This document shows positions 1-12,900 of a stretch of DNA of 64,000 nucleotides, in pieces. The stretch is from Prionace glauca (taxonomy: Eukaryota > Chordata > Chondrichthyes > Carcharhiniformes > Carcharhinidae). Where the stretch lies: NCBI GenBank assembly GCA_037974335.1, contig CM075733.1, forward strand, positions 21,632,505 to 21,696,504. The letters run 5' to 3'. The notes beneath the pieces were generated by a model, which did no database searches, was not told where the DNA came from, and saw only the letters and a list, made by a program, of their open reading frames with translations. Each line of letters starts with the position of its first letter. The first letter of the stretch is position 1. The translations under genes and the position numbers were made by a program.

Positions 1-1195
1 AATGAAGGTCAGTAGACCATATACCTTCTTCACCACCTTGTCCACCTGAGTTGTTAGCTTCAGGGAAATGTGGATCTGCACGCCTAGATCCCTCTGTATG
101 CTAATATTTCTAAGGGCTCAACTATTTACCGCATACTTTCCTTCTGCAGTAGGCCTTCCAAATTGCATCACCTCACATTTTTCCGGGTTAAATTCCATCT
201 GCCAACTTTTGGTCTCCAGCTGATTTATATCCTGCTGTATCCTCTGACAATTCTCCTCACTACCTGCAACTCTCCCAAATTTTATATCCTTTACATATTT
301 ACAAATCAGACAACATACATTGTTCAAATCATTTGTATTTATTAAAAAACAACAGAGGCCCCCAGTACTAATCCTTGTGGAACACTGCTTGTCACAGACC
401 TCCAGTTAGAAAAGTACCCTTCCACTGCTACTCTCTGCTTTCTATGCCCAAGCCAGTTTTGTATCCATCTCACCAGCTCACCTTGGATCCCATATAACTT
501 CACCTTCTGTATCAGCCTCCTATGTGGATCCTTATCGAAGGCTTTACTAAAGTCCATGTATACAACATCCCCTGTCCTGGCCTGGTCAATCTTTTCTTAT
601 CACTTCCTTAAAGAACTCAATCAATTTTGTGAGACACAGCCTCCTCTTCACAAAACTATGCTGCCTATCGCGAATAAGCCTATTCTCTTCCAGGTGTGAG
701 TATATCCTGATCCTAAGAATTATCTTCAATAATTTCCCCACCACTGATGGAAGACTCGCAGTAATTTCCCGAATTGTCTCTTCTGCCCTTCTTAAACAGA
801 GGAACAACGTTAGCTACTCTCCAATTGACTGGTACCTCACCCATGGCTAAAGAGGATACCAAGATTTTAGCCAAAGCCTCAGCAATTTCTTTCCTCACCT
901 CTCTGGGATAGATTATCAGGCCCTGGGACTTGTCCACCTTAATGTTTTTCAAAGCCTCCAATTTTATCTCAACATGCCCTAGAATGTCCACATCCTCCTT
1001 TCTACATTCACCATCCACCACATTCTTCTCCTTTGTGAATACTGATGCAAAAATATTCATTAAGGACCTTACCCACCTCATCTGTCTCCATACACAAATC
1101 CCCTCTACTGACCTTGAGTGGATCTTTCCTTAGCTGCCTTCCTCCTTCTTATATATGCTTAAAAAGCCTTGGGATTCTCCTTAATCCTGTCTTCA
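1..1195 (-). mobile_element. CR1-clade LINE fragment, ORF2 reverse transcriptase part, cut by the window edge
   Basis: Three minus-strand frames carry successive CR1 reverse transcriptase blocks: VANVVPLFKKG near 810, FSKAFDK near 550, a VPQG motif near 370 and WQMEFNPEKCEVMQFG near 200. The blocks lie in the correct order but in different frames with stops, so the copy is dead. The FADD catalytic block is not readable. It runs off the left edge and ends near 1195, where LINE similarity stops. It appears older than the CR1 copies further right. Confidence 0.85.
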
Positions 1196-1399
1196 CCAAA
1201 AACACAGAACAGTAAGTACATAATTTAGTTTCTAATATATCATCACATAAAGTTTTCGTTTATCTTCTCCACAAAAAAAGTATGTGTAGAAAGCACGCGT
1301 CATGTATATGCCAATTCCGCACACATGCAGTTTGCAGAAAGCACACATAGCTGATGCTATGGTCGACTGAGAACTAGTTCCCAATCAGCCTGGCACCCA

Positions 1400-3015
1400 C
1401 TGCTGTCACTGTGGATCAGAGATGAATGGAATTAATGTTGAACGGGTGAATGCAGTGCCAGTTAAGCCGGCTGCTTTGCCCTGGTTTGTGTTAAGTTCCT
1501 TGAGTATGGTTAGATCTGCACTCATTCTGACAAGTGGATTACAGTCTATCATACTCCTAACTCTTGCATTGTGGATGGTGGACAGACTTTGGGGTGTCAG
1601 GAGAAAAGATTTTATGCTACCGGATTCCTAGCCTCTGACCTGTCCTTGTAGCCTAATACTTATATGGCTAGCTCAGCTCAATTCCTGGGCAATGGTGTGG
1701 GGATTCAGCAATGGTAATGCTCTTGAATATCAAAGGAAGATCTTTGGATTTTCTTATTGGTGATGGTCATTGCCTGGCACACACGTGGTGTGAATGTTAC
1801 TTGTCACTTGTCAGCCCAAACCTGGATATTGTCCAGATCTTGCTACATGTGAACAAGAACTATTTCCGTATCGAGGAATTTTGAATGGTGTTGAATATTG
1901 TGCCATCATCAGCAAACATTCCCACTTCTGATCTTATGATGGATGGAAGGTCAGTGATGAAGCTGTTGAAGATGGTTGGACTTACGACACTACCCTGAGG
2001 AATTCATGCAGTGATGTCCTGGGACTAAGATGACTGACATTTAACAACCACGACCATCTTCCTTTAGATTAGTTATGACCCCAGCCAGTGGAGGGTTTTT
2101 CTCCTGATTCCCATTGAGTCCAGTTTTGCTTGGGCTCCTTGATGCTACATTCAGTTAAATGCTGCCTTAATATTGAGGACAGACACTCTCACCTTACCTC
2201 TGGCATTCAGCTCTTTTTGATAATGTTTGGATCGAGGCTGTAATGAGGTCAGGAGCTGAGTGACCCTGCCGGAACCCAAACTGAGCGCCATGAGCGGGTT
2301 ATTGCTGAGTAAGTATCGCTTGATAGCACAACCAATGACCCCTTCCATCACTTTACTGATGATTGAGATGATGGGGCGGTAACTGGTCAGGTTGGATTTG
2401 TCCTGCTTTTTGTGGACAGGACATACCTGGGCACTATTCCACAATGTCGGGTAGTTGTCAGTGTTATAATCGTAGATCATGCCAGGAACATAGATAATTT
2501 TGGAGTACATGTCTTTAATGCTATTGCCAGAATGTTGTTAGATAGAGCCAATGCTTTCAGTCATTTTCTGATAGCAGGTAGAGTGAATAAAATTGTTTGA
2601 AGACTGGCATTTGTGATAATAAAGCCCTACAAAGGAGGCTGAGATGGATCATCCACTCAGCACTTCTGGCTGAAGAAGGTTGCAAATGCTTCATTCATTT
2701 CACATGGGCCACCCCATCATTGAGGATAGCATCACTGGGGAGTTTCCTCTTCCTGTTAGTTGTTTAATTGTCCACTATTATTCTTGACTGGATCTGGCAG
2801 AAGTGCAGAATGTAGATCTGAACCATTGGTTGTGGAATCGCTTAGCTCTGTCTATCACTTGCTGTTAATGCTTCTTGGCACGCAGGTAGTCCCGTTTTGT
2901 AGCATCACCAGGTGAGTACCTTATTTTTAGGTGAGCCTGATATTGCTCCTGGCATCTGCTCCTGTACACTTCATTGAACCAGGGTTGATTCCCTGGCTTT
3001 GTGGTAATGGTAGAG
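1400..3015 (-). mobile_element. Old degenerate LINE of a non-CR1 type, reverse transcriptase region
   Basis: The minus strand at 2151-2510 reads as a reverse transcriptase finger/palm region with the words CPVHKKQDKSNLTSYRPI, ISKVMEGVIG and a VLNIKAAFN block. Further downstream on that strand, near 1900, a FADDGTIFN-like catalytic motif is visible. The words differ from the CR1 copies in the window, so this is another non-LTR clade; I cannot name it safely. Many stops and frame changes make it an old fossil. The end near 3015 carries a short perfect palindrome. Confidence 0.6.
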
Positions 3016-3023
3016 TTACCATT

Positions 3024-3065
3024 ACCATATGACCTGGCATATGGAGATATGCCAGGTCATATGGT
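3024..3065. repeat. Perfect 19-bp inverted repeat with 4-nt loop
   Basis: The left arm at 3024-3042 (ACCATATGACCTGGCATAT) is exactly complementary to 3047-3065, with GGAG between. A second small hairpin, GTAATGG...CCATTAC, lies just upstream at about 3003-3024. Both sit at the edge of the old LINE fragment. Confidence 0.9.
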
Positions 3066-3120
3066 TACAGATTGTGGTTGAGTATAATTCTGCGACTGTG
3101 GATCGTTCACAGCGCCTCAT

Positions 3121-3416
3121 GGGCAGCACGGTGACACAATGGTTAACACTGCTGTCTCACAGCACCAGGGACCCAGGTTCAATTCCCAGCTTGGGTCACT
3201 GTGCTGAGTCTGCACGGTCTCCTTGTGTCTAAGAAGATTTCCTCTGGTGCTCTAGTTTCCTTTCACAGTCCAAAAGGCATACTGGTTAGGTGTATTTGCC
3301 ACGCTCGCTCAGTGTGTCTGAATAGAAACTGGAATGTGGCGAGTAGGGGATTTTCACAGTAACTTCATTGCAGTGTTAATGTAAGATACATGTGACACTA
3401 AGAAACAAACTTTAAG
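3121..3416 (+). mobile_element. tRNA-derived elasmobranch SINE (HE1-like)
   Basis: The copy starts GGGCAGCACGGTG, contains the B-box-like GGTTCAATTCCC and ends with the family tail GTGACACTAAGAAACAAA. This group has a tail of the form GTGAC(AC)TAATAAATAAA and recurs about ten times in the window. The name HE1-like is by general resemblance. Confidence 0.8.
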
Positions 3417-5502
3417 AATTCCCTGTCTTGATTTGCCAAATCTGATCACAATCTATCCCATTTAGCATGGTGATAGTGCCACATGACACGATGGAGGGAA
3501 TCCTCATGTGAAGACAGAACTTTGTCTCCACAAGGTCTGTGGATGGTCATTCTTACCAATGCTATCATGGACAGATGCATCTTGATAGGTACATTAGTAG
3601 GAAAAAAGTCAAATAGGTTTCCCCCACTTTTCGCTCCCTCAACACCTTGCACCTATATCCTTTGTGTTTGATCAGCTACTCTAAGCGATGGTCATTGAAG
3701 CCTCCCATGCAAGAATCCTTGCCACCTTCAGTGCTTTCTCTAAAGCCCCCGCCCTCCCATTCGCTAAGATTCCTGCTGTGGGAAAATTTCCCCACATGAG
3801 TGAAATGGGTGGATGGTTCCAGGTGTTTTTCAATTCCACTGGCTGCCATGGTGGGATTTGAACCCAGTGTCCCCAGATCTCTGGATTGCTTCTCTAATGA
3901 AAGGATCTGTTTATGGAATAATACTGCAATAGGCTCTAACATAATCGCTGTGGATTGTGAGGGCACATCTGTTTTTGTCTTCTGCATCACCTTTTTGCCA
4001 AGATTTGGACTGATTTGGATAAATACATTATTTATGGGTATCCGCGGCAATCAGGCATGACAATATAGTGAAATAAATAACATACTGAAATGTGACCTAT
4101 TTAACACTCAAGTACAGCAAACCAGCTATCTACATGGAGATGGAAAAGATTAATCTATTTTAAATGTTTAACATTTCTGTTAAAATCCAGTGGATTTAAT
4201 GCACTGGTATAATTTAACACAAATACCTTGTCTCGCCTCTGTTTGAAATGTGTCTGTGTTGTTTTTAAATGTATTCCCTCATGGGCTGTGGGTGTCACAG
4301 GCAAAGCCAGAACATGTCGCCCATCCCTGATTGTCACAACTGAGCAGCTTGCGAGGTCAATTCTGAGAGAATTTAAGTGTTAAACAGATTGCTGTGGGTC
4401 TAGAATCACATTCAGACCAAGTTTGACATACCTTTCCTGTACTCTGCTAAAGACATCTCTAATCAACACATGATTTACAACTGATAAATAGATTACATAG
4501 TAAGAAAATCAAACAATTGCCAGTAAAAAGTTTGTCATGTGCCTAGTGCAGTACTCTACATTTTGTTTTGTCCAATTCTGAAGATCCTACTCAATTCTGA
4601 AGAGACTATTGATTTCATTTGTGTGACAGCAAAAACGTTTCAATGTCTTCAAGAAATTAAATCGTCAAGTCATCGGATAGATATACAAATGTAGAGCCAA
4701 TGTTGTTGGGATCCATCTCTAAAAGCATGATTTTGAGGAAATTATGAGTGAAAATTATATGCTTGAATTTATTAATGTAATTTGTGCACACACCAAACTG
4801 AGATACAATGGCCTAGTGAATCTGAATAGAATACAGGATAAGTGCATCTGAGTTATTACTTCATTGCCCATGCAGCAGAGAAATGCAAAACTGCTGTGAC
4901 CTTTCACTAAATGAACCTTGATATGCTATGGTTGCAGAACAGATAGATGATGGTAGATTGCACTAAGTTGCATTAATCAGATTCATACTGTACTCACAAT
5001 ATCAAGTTACAGACTTCTTAATTTGTTTGAAAGCGGTGTGTAATACTATTCTGTGGAATTAGCATTGTGATAGCATTGTGTGTAGATAACACTTCTGTCA
5101 CTTTCACATACATGCTTTTGTCTCGCTTTTGTACTTTCAGTAAACAAATCTCTATCATTTACATGTACTTGGTTTGTTTTCTTGCCCAAAGATAAGTGTA
5201 AATGAGCCATAGTTTCCTACCAGTTAGCATCCTAGAAACAGAGGTCATCTTGTTTTGTTTTTGTTTCCATATCTGTGGTTCTGTTGCATCAATTTCCAGA
5301 CCGTCCATTGAGCTTGTGCCCGCCATTTGCAAGAATAATTTAGCTTGTTCCACTCCCCTGCGCTGCCATTTAGGTGCTTATCCATTTCCCTGTTTGATAG
5401 CCACAACTGAATCTCCTCCAACTTCGTTCTCAGTTAATGAAAACGATGAAAACTTCCAATAAAATTCAACGGTGCAAGTTACCTCTAATAACTGAAAACT
5501 TT
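3417..5502. other. AT-rich non-coding stretch with small SINE remnants
   Basis: No gene or RNA is supported. A short piece near 3820-3890 (CTGCCATGGTGGGATTTGAACCC, read in two parts) and a longer one at 4256-4440 resemble the SINE group whose tail contains TTATTGCCCATCCCT. The rest is unassigned. Confidence 0.5.
4256..4440 (-). mobile_element. Degenerate fragment of the GCCCATCCCT-type SINE
   Basis: The words CGCCCATCCCTGATTG and TTGCTGTGGGTCTAGAATCA match better copies at 34405 and 42757. It is diverged and lacks the tRNA-like head. Confidence 0.5.
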
Positions 5503-5800
5503 TGAATAAAGTTTATTCATTAGTCACAAGTAAGGTTTACATTAACACTGCAATAAAGTTACTGTGAAAATCCCCTAGTTGCCACAGTCTGATGTCTGTT
5601 CGGGTCAACACACCTAACCAGCACGTGGGTAGAAACCAGAGCACAGGATCTATTAGAGATTTGTCTTACCAGGAAGAAATCCACACAGACATAGGGAGAA
5701 TGTGCAAACTCTACACAGACAGTGACCTAAGCCAGGAATCAAACCCCAGTCCCTGGTGCTGTGAAGCAGCGGTGCTAACCACTATCCTACTATACACCCC
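5503..5800 (-). mobile_element. tRNA-derived SINE (HE1-like), reverse orientation
   Basis: It begins on the plus strand with the complement of the family tail (AAAGTTTATTCATTAGTCAC) and ends with the complement of the tRNA-like head near 5780-5800. It is full length but diverged. Confidence 0.8.
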
Positions 5801-6566
5801 GTGGAGGGCTGGAATCATCATCATTGTCTTTCTTTGACGAGTTATCAAGCACACATACTGATTTTTGAAGTTAAAAACATCTTGCTAAATTATGAATAAT
5901 GGACCATCCACGGTCAGTGGTCAGAAAATCAGACTTGCTGTACAAAATGTGACCTCCCAATGACCAGCAAAAGGTGGGAATAATTCATTTCTTTGATATT
6001 TACTCTGAAACTGGCACGGTCCACAGCCAAGACAGGCTAATGCCAACATATTCCTAGCTCTCAAGTAGACAATCACAAAAATCATTCACAACGTAAATGC
6101 TACTTACACTTTTTGCCAGCTGTTTTATCTTCACCAAGGAAGAAAAAGGCATCAGAAGCAATTGGCTGAGCGTTAATTCAGTTTGACTTTCCTGCAAACT
6201 GCTGGAATCAGTGTGAAGTTCTGCTGTTGAATGTAGCATGCACATGTCAGAAATGCGCAAGAGGTGTTGGGCTCAAATTTTCCTTTAAAACTACATTTGC
6301 AGCAAAACCAGAGCATAAGTGATGTAATATGGCTGTGATTACTTCCTTCCACCTCCAGCACTGCAATCAGTTTCGCAAATATATTTCCAAAGTGCCACCA
6401 GTACGCAGTTATCTGTTCTCTTTATCTGAATATCTTAGTGTTTAGATATAATCAATTAATGTTCACATTAAAGTGGAAACAGTACCACGAATGTGTATAT
6501 GCAGTAAAATAACACATGCATAGGCTACAGCGCTAATTATTTCTTTACAGTAGAATTCAGCTTTAA
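5801..6566. other. No recognisable gene
   Basis: AT-rich DNA with only short chance open frames. I recognise no repeat family here. Confidence 0.4.
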
Positions 6567-6978
6567 GTTTTGAAATGTTATGACTAATTTGTATAGAACT
6601 GTAAAAAGCTTTAATTCTGCACTGTTTGCAATTCACAGACAGGTAGATTTGCAATGGTTTATTTGAGATTTTATGAGAAGTTTTTTTTGGAAAAAAAGGT
6701 GGTTCGGGAAAGGCCACACTATAAGGCCTTTTAACGGAGGCAGACCGAGGGCCCGGGAACAGCAGAAAACCCTCGACCTGTGTAACAATCTGAGAAATAA
6801 CGGCACGCAGTAATTTTTGAGGCATGTATATAGTTTTAAATTTTGAAATGTTATGACTATAATTTGTATAGAACTGTAAAAAGTTTTAATTCTGCACTGT
6901 TTGCAATTCAAATACATGTAAATTTGCAATGGTTTATTTGAGAATTTTATGAATAAAGTACATTTTTGGAAAAAAAAG
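6567..6978. repeat. Local direct duplication of about 135 bp separated by 140 bp
   Basis: Segments 6567-6697 and 6840-6978 share TTTTGAAATGTTATGACT, a run ending CTGCACTGTTTGCAATTCA, and TTTGCAATGGTTTATTTGAG, with small indels. The spacer holds a GC-rich patch (CGAGGGCCCGGGAACAG). Origin unknown. Confidence 0.75.
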
Positions 6979-7097
6979 AATTCTGCTTTTTATGCCCAAG
7001 TCCTTGCTCCATTTAGATACATGTTTCCTCCATATCATCTCAGATTACTGCAATTCAATATTTTCATGCTAGGTCTCATTTTTTCCATTAAAAAAAA

Positions 7098-7374
7098 GTT
7101 TATTTATTAGTCACAAGTAAGGTTTTACATTAACACTGAAATGACATTACTGTAAAATCCCCCTAATCACCACACTATAGTGCCCATTCCGGTCAATGCA
7201 CCTAACCAGCAGGTCTTTCAGAATGTGGGAGGAAACCGGAACACCCGGAGGAAGCTCATGCAGACGTGGGGAGAATGTGCAGACTCCACACAGGCAGTGA
7301 CCTAAGCTGGGAATTGAACCTGGGCCCCTAGCACTGTGAGATAGCACTTCTAACCACTGTGCCACCATGTCATC
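7098..7374 (-). mobile_element. tRNA-derived SINE (HE1-like), reverse orientation
   Basis: The complement of the tail (AAAGTTTATTTATTAGTCAC) comes first and the complement of the head (CACTGTGCCACCATG) last. It is full length. Confidence 0.85.
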
Positions 7375-9074
7375 TTCACCCGCTCATATACACCACCAGA
7401 AATGCATTATTTTCTGAACATAATGTGGGTGGGGTTGCACTGTGCTGCAAATATCAAGAGACATCGGAAAAGTCCCCTAAATTCTGATTTTAAAGGGCTA
7501 GAATTGGTGTGCCAGCATAGAGTTTAAAGAGTTATAACTTACACAGGAGCAAATGTTGAGTTTGGATTTTACTGTTCTTATTTCAGATGTTGAATCAGAT
7601 ACAGCTGATTGTATCAGACATATGTCTCACTTATTAAGACTATTTTTCAGACTTTGGCCACTTGCTTCTTGTTAATTACCAGAAAGTCATCTGTGGTCTT
7701 ATCCAATACCATTATGTATCTAATGAAATCTTTATACTCTTTCAATAAGATCAGTTACATTGCAGTGCAATTTAGGAGGTGAATCTTCCTTTTCAATAGC
7801 ATCTTTATATGGACTGAAATGGTAATTGCAATGAAAAGCATCTCTGGCAGTGTGAGGTAGCAGTGCTAACCACTGTGCAGTGTTTCACTCATTGAAGCAT
7901 TTCACATTGTCAAGCAACTAAAACTCTATGGTGACTTAAATTTCTGTTCCACGTTTATTTAATGCACAAATTGAGCAATAATGCATTGAAAGTTAGAGTA
8001 TTTGCATTAACTCAACCTTCAAAGAACCAGTGGAGTATGAAAGGTCAGTAGAGTATGGAACTAAGAAGAAGTGATTAGGATACAAGTCTTGACATTTTCC
8101 TTCATGTATTTTACTGTATTTTCAGCTTGGATTTATGTGAGGCTTTTACATTTCAGTTATGCAAGGTTAAGAGCAGTTCAAAATTGTCTATTTTGTACTT
8201 TAGCTGTGAATGGGTTTTATGCAGCAATTGCTGATTAATTGATTTTTAAAAAGGTGCAATTAGTTGTTCAGTTTGCAGCTTTACCCTTGCTTGTTAGATG
8301 TGTGAGCTACCACCCCCAGAAACAGTCCAGAGGCTGCCAGGTACAGAGCCTGACTGGGTGAAAAGTGCTGCCATGGAACTTTGTCGAAGATATGAGGAAG
8401 GAATAAAACAAAAGCAGCCCTCCAATTATATTCCTCACACCTCTTTATCTCCTACCTACTCCTCATACCTCATCCATGCCAACCATTGGCACTCCATTCC
8501 TTCTACCCACCCCAATGGCCCCTCATATCCTCCATGTTAATCCAAGCTTCTTACTCACCCCAATGGCTCTTTATAACTCCTATGCTCACTCATGCCAACC
8601 TATGCCTCCATTCACCAGCCTTTTCCCTTACAACAACTCATCCGATACCCATCATGGGCAGCCCTTGGAAACATGCTGTGATTATATAAGGAGATTAAGC
8701 ATCTAATGATAAATTCACTATTGCAAGACAAAAGCCCTCATTGATTAAATACCCATTCAATGCATTTAACTTATTGTAATTCCTTATAAAAACAAGCATT
8801 TGTATTCATCGTCCCACTTCAAAGTTTATGTAAGCATTTGGAACTGTCAATTAGCCTGTGAACTGATAAGCCACCAACTATGATAATTTATGAAATCAGT
8901 CATGCAGCACTAATCCTCTGCTGAAAGCGGTCAAATTTATGTAAACAGAGTGAAATAGCAAGCACTGATTTTTTAAAACAGTGCTGACTTTTTAAAATGA
9001 TTTTAAAATGAAAGAGATTTACATGCATGACAGCTTGACAGCTCAGTTTGAAAGCCCCTTTTTGCAATTCTCTT
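7375..9074. other. No supported gene; one 35-bp SINE head remnant
   Basis: A scrap of SINE head (GAGGTAGCAGTGCTAACCAC) lies near 7855-7880. A T/C-rich low-complexity patch occupies 8430-8640. A short open frame starting at 8298 was considered as an exon and not accepted. Confidence 0.4.
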
Positions 9075-9590
9075 TTGGAGAATCGGTATAGGCTCGATGG
9101 GCCAAATGGTCTTCTTCTGCACTCTAGGGATTTTATGCATTCTATATCAGAGAGGGTACAGGAGCTATTCATAACATGTCTTCAGGAATGGAGAATTTTA
9201 GCTTTAAGGAAAGGTTGGATAGGGTGACTTTGTTTTCTTTGGAACAGGTGTGGCTCAGAGATTTAATTGATTACAATCAAATTTAGGAAGGGCCTAGGGA
9301 GAATCAAGATAAAGGAGCTAGTTCTGTTAGCAGAAACATCGATAATCTGTGGAAATAGGCTTTAAAGTCTTTAGTGGAAGAATTGGAGACAGGTTGAGGA
9401 GTTTGTATTTGCTTAGAGGTGGTGTGGTTTGGAACTCAGTCCATGAATCAAGTGGTAAAAGTAAGAAATTTAACCAGACCTTAAAAACATTTGGACATCT
9501 TGGCTTCAAACTGAGAGCCAGAACTAGATATCTCTTAGCATAGACACAATGGGCTTTATAGCTTCCTTCTGTGCAATAAATCTTTGTGCT
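9075..9590 (+). mobile_element. CR1/SINE 3' tail followed by an old CR1 3' region
   Basis: 9075-9147 has the GGCTCGATGGGCCAAATGG...TTCTGCACTCTAGGGATT tail typical of the TTCTATG-ending SINE/CR1 group. 9165-9590 reads as the C-terminal part of a diverged CR1 ORF2 (FSFKERLDR, LFSLEQ, TLKTFGHLGFKL) and ends near AATAAATCTTTGTGC. Confidence 0.6.
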
Positions 9591-9956
9591 TTTCAGCCAT
9601 GATGAGCCAATTAGACACATTTAATATCTTCCCTGAAAGGAGTCAGTGGATTTGGCTGTGTGTGAGGCTTTGGTGCGAGTAGGGGGCAGCAATTAGCTGT
9701 AGTATCATCACATCAGAGATAAGGTTTCTGGATTGTATGATCCAAAACAGTGTCACAGATAGAGGCAGTGTTAGATAATTCAGGACACAGAGACAGCGCA
9801 GAGTGGGAAGTGGATAACCATCCACAGAGGCAATGAGACCGACATAACTAAATGCTATACTAGCAGAAGAGTAGAAATTCTGCCCTATTACTAACCTGTT
9901 TGACTGAATTGGTTGACAAAAGGATATGGGGTGGGCTTCCACCAGGATTCTCTCTG
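9591..9956. other. Unassigned stretch left of the minisatellite
   Basis: No repeat or gene recognised. The first degenerate minisatellite units appear at about 9957. Confidence 0.4.
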
Positions 9957-12900
9957 CAAGGGAGTCTTGCAGTGCTGCAGCAGAACAGTGCTGCAGTGAG
10001 AATCTTGCAGTGTTGCAGGGGAGCCTTGCAGTGCTGCTGCAGCTGAAGTCTTGCAGTTCTACAGCAGGAACGGTGCTGCAATAGGAGTCTTGTAGTGCTG
10101 CAGTGGGAACAGTGCTGCAGTGGGAGTCTGGCAGTGCTGCAGTGGGAGTCTGGCAATGCTGCATTGGGAGTCTGGTAATGCTGCAGTGGGAACAGTGCTG
10201 CAGTGGGAGTCTGGCAATGCTGCATTGGGAGTCTGGCAATGCTGCAGTGGGAACAGTGCTGCAGTGGGAGTCTGGCAATGCTGCATTGGGAGTCTGGCAG
10301 TGCTGCAGTGGGAACAGTGCTGCAGTGGGAGTCTGGCAAAGCTGTATTGGGAGTCTGGCAATGCTGCAGTGGGAACAGTGCTGCAGTGGGAGTCTGGCAG
10401 TGCTGCAGTGGGAGTCTGGCAGTGCTGAAGTGGGAGTCTGGCAATGCTGCAGTGGGAACAGTGCTGCAGTGGGAGTCTGGCAATGCTGCAGTGGGAACAG
10501 TGCTGCAGTGGGAACAGTGCTGCAGTGGGAGTCTGGCAGTGCTGCAGTGGGAGTCTGGCAATGCTGCAGTGGGAACAGTGCTGCAGTGGGAGTCTGGCAA
10601 TGCTACATTGGGAGTCTGGAAGTGCTGAAGTGGGAGTCTGGCAATGCTGCAGTGGGAACAGTGTTGCAGTGGGAACAGTGCTGCAGTGGGAGTCTGGCAG
10701 TGCTGCAGTGGGAGTCTGGCAATGCTGCATTGGGAGTCTGGCAGTGCTGAAGTGGGAGTCTGGCAGTGCTGCATTGGGAGTCTGGCAGTGCTGCAGTGGG
10801 AGTCTGGCAGTGCTGCAGTGGGAGTCTGGCAATGCTGCAGTGGGAGTCTGGCAATGCTGCAGTGGGAGTCTGGCAATGCTGCAGTGGGAGTCTGGCAGTG
10901 CTGCAGTGGGAGTCTGGCAATACTGCAGTGGGAACAGTGCTGCAGTGGGAACAGTGCTGCAGTGGAAGTCTGACAGTGCTGCATTGGGAGTCTGACAGTG
11001 CTGCATTGGGAGTCTGGCAGTGCTGCAGTGGGAACAGTGCTGCAGTGGGAGTCTGACAGTGCTGCATTGGGAGTCTGACAGTGCTGCATTGGGAGTCTGG
11101 CAGTGCTGCAGTGGGAGTCTGGCAATGCTGCAATGGGAGTCTGGCAATACTGCATTGGGAGTCTGGCAATGCTGCAGTGGGAGTCTGGCAATGCTGCAGT
11201 GGGAGTCTGGCAATGCTGCAGTGGGAGTCTGGCAATGCTGCAGTGGGAACAGTGCTGCAGTGGGAGTCTGGCAATGCTGCAGTGGGAGTCTGGCAATGCT
11301 GCAGTGGGAACAGTGCTGCATTGGGAGTCTGGCAGTGCTGCAGTGGGAACAGTGCTGCAGTGGGAGTCTGGCAATGCTGCATTGGGAGTCTGGCAGTGCT
11401 GCAGTGGGAACAGTGCTGCAGTGGGAGTCTGGCAAAGCTGTATTGGGAGTCTGGCAATGCTGCAGTGGGAACAGTGCTGCAGTGGGAGTCTGGCAGTGCT
11501 GCAGTGGGAGTCTGGCAGTGCTGAAGTGGGAGTCTGGCAATGCTGCAGTGGGAACAGTGCTGCAGTGGGAGTCTGGCAATGCTGCAGTGGGAACAGCGCT
11601 GCAGTGGGAACAGTGCTGCAGTGGGAGTCTGGCAGTGCTGCAGTGGGAGTCTGGCAATGCTGCAGTGGGAACAGTGCTGCAGTGGGAGTCTGGCATTGCT
11701 ACATTGGGAGTCTGGAAGTGCTGAAGTGGGAGTCTGGCAATGCTGCAGTGGGAACAGTGTTGCAGTGGGAACAGTGCTGCAGTGGGAGTCTGGCAGTGCT
11801 GCAGTGGGAGTCTGGCAATGCTGCATTGGGAGTCTGGCAGTGCTGAAGTGGGAGTCTGGCAGTGCTGCATTGGGAGTCTGGCAGTGCTGCAGTGGGAGTC
11901 TGGCAGTGCTGCAGTGGGAGTCTGGCAATACTGCATTGGGAGTCTGGCAATGCTGCAGTGGGAGTCTGGCAATGCTGCATTGGGAGTCTGGCAATGCTGC
12001 AGTGGGAGTCTGGCAATGCTGCAGTGGGAACAGTGCTGCAGTGGGAACAGTGCTGCAGTGGAAGTCTGACAGTGCTGCATTGGGAGTCTGACAGTGCTGC
12101 ATTGGGAGTCTGGCAGTGCTGCAGTGGGAACAGTGCTGCAGTGGGAGTCTGACAGTGCTGCATTGGGAGTCTGACAGTGCTGCATTGGGAGTCTGGCAGT
12201 GCTGCAGTGGGAGTCTGGCAATGCTGCAATGGGAGTCTGGCAATACTGCATTGGGAGTCTGGCAATGCTGCAGTGGGAGTCTGGCAATGCTGCAGTGGGA
12301 GTCTGGCAATGCTGCAGTGGGAGTCTGGCAATGCTGCAGTGGGAACAGTGCTGCAGTGGGAGTCTGGCAATGCTGCAGTGGGAGTCTGGCAATACTGCAG
12401 TGGGAGTCTGGCAATGCTGCAGTGGGAACAGTGCTGCATTGGGAGTCTGGCAGTGCTGCAGTGGGAGTCTGGCAATACTGCATTGGGAGTCTGGCAATGC
12501 TGCAGTGGGAGTCTGGCAATGCTGCAGTGGGAGTCTGGCAATGCTGCAGTGGGAGTCTGGCAATGCTGCAGTGGGAGTCTGGCAGTGCTGCAGTGGGAGT
12601 CTGGCAATACTGCATTGGGAGTCTGGCAATGCTGCAGTGGGAGTCTGGCAATGCTGCAGTGGGAACAGTGCTGCAGTGGGAGTCTGGCAGTGCTGCAGTG
12701 GGAACAGTGCTGCAGTGGGAACAGTGCTGCAGTGGAAGTCTGACAGTGCTGCATTGGGAGTCTGGCAGTGCTGCAGTGGGAACAGTGCTGCAGTGGGAAC
12801 AGTGCTGCAGTGGGAACAGTGCTGCATTGGGAGTCTGGCAGTGCTGCAGTGGGAGTCTGGCAGTGCTGCAGTGGGAGTCTGGCAATGCTGCAGTGGGAAC

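Noticed and set aside
8298-8420. Short open frame beginning MCELPPPETVQRLPGTEPDW, followed by a helical-looking stretch
   Set aside because: It has protein-like composition for about 40 codons but no convincing splice pair, no partner exons and no family I recognise; the following DNA is low-complexity.
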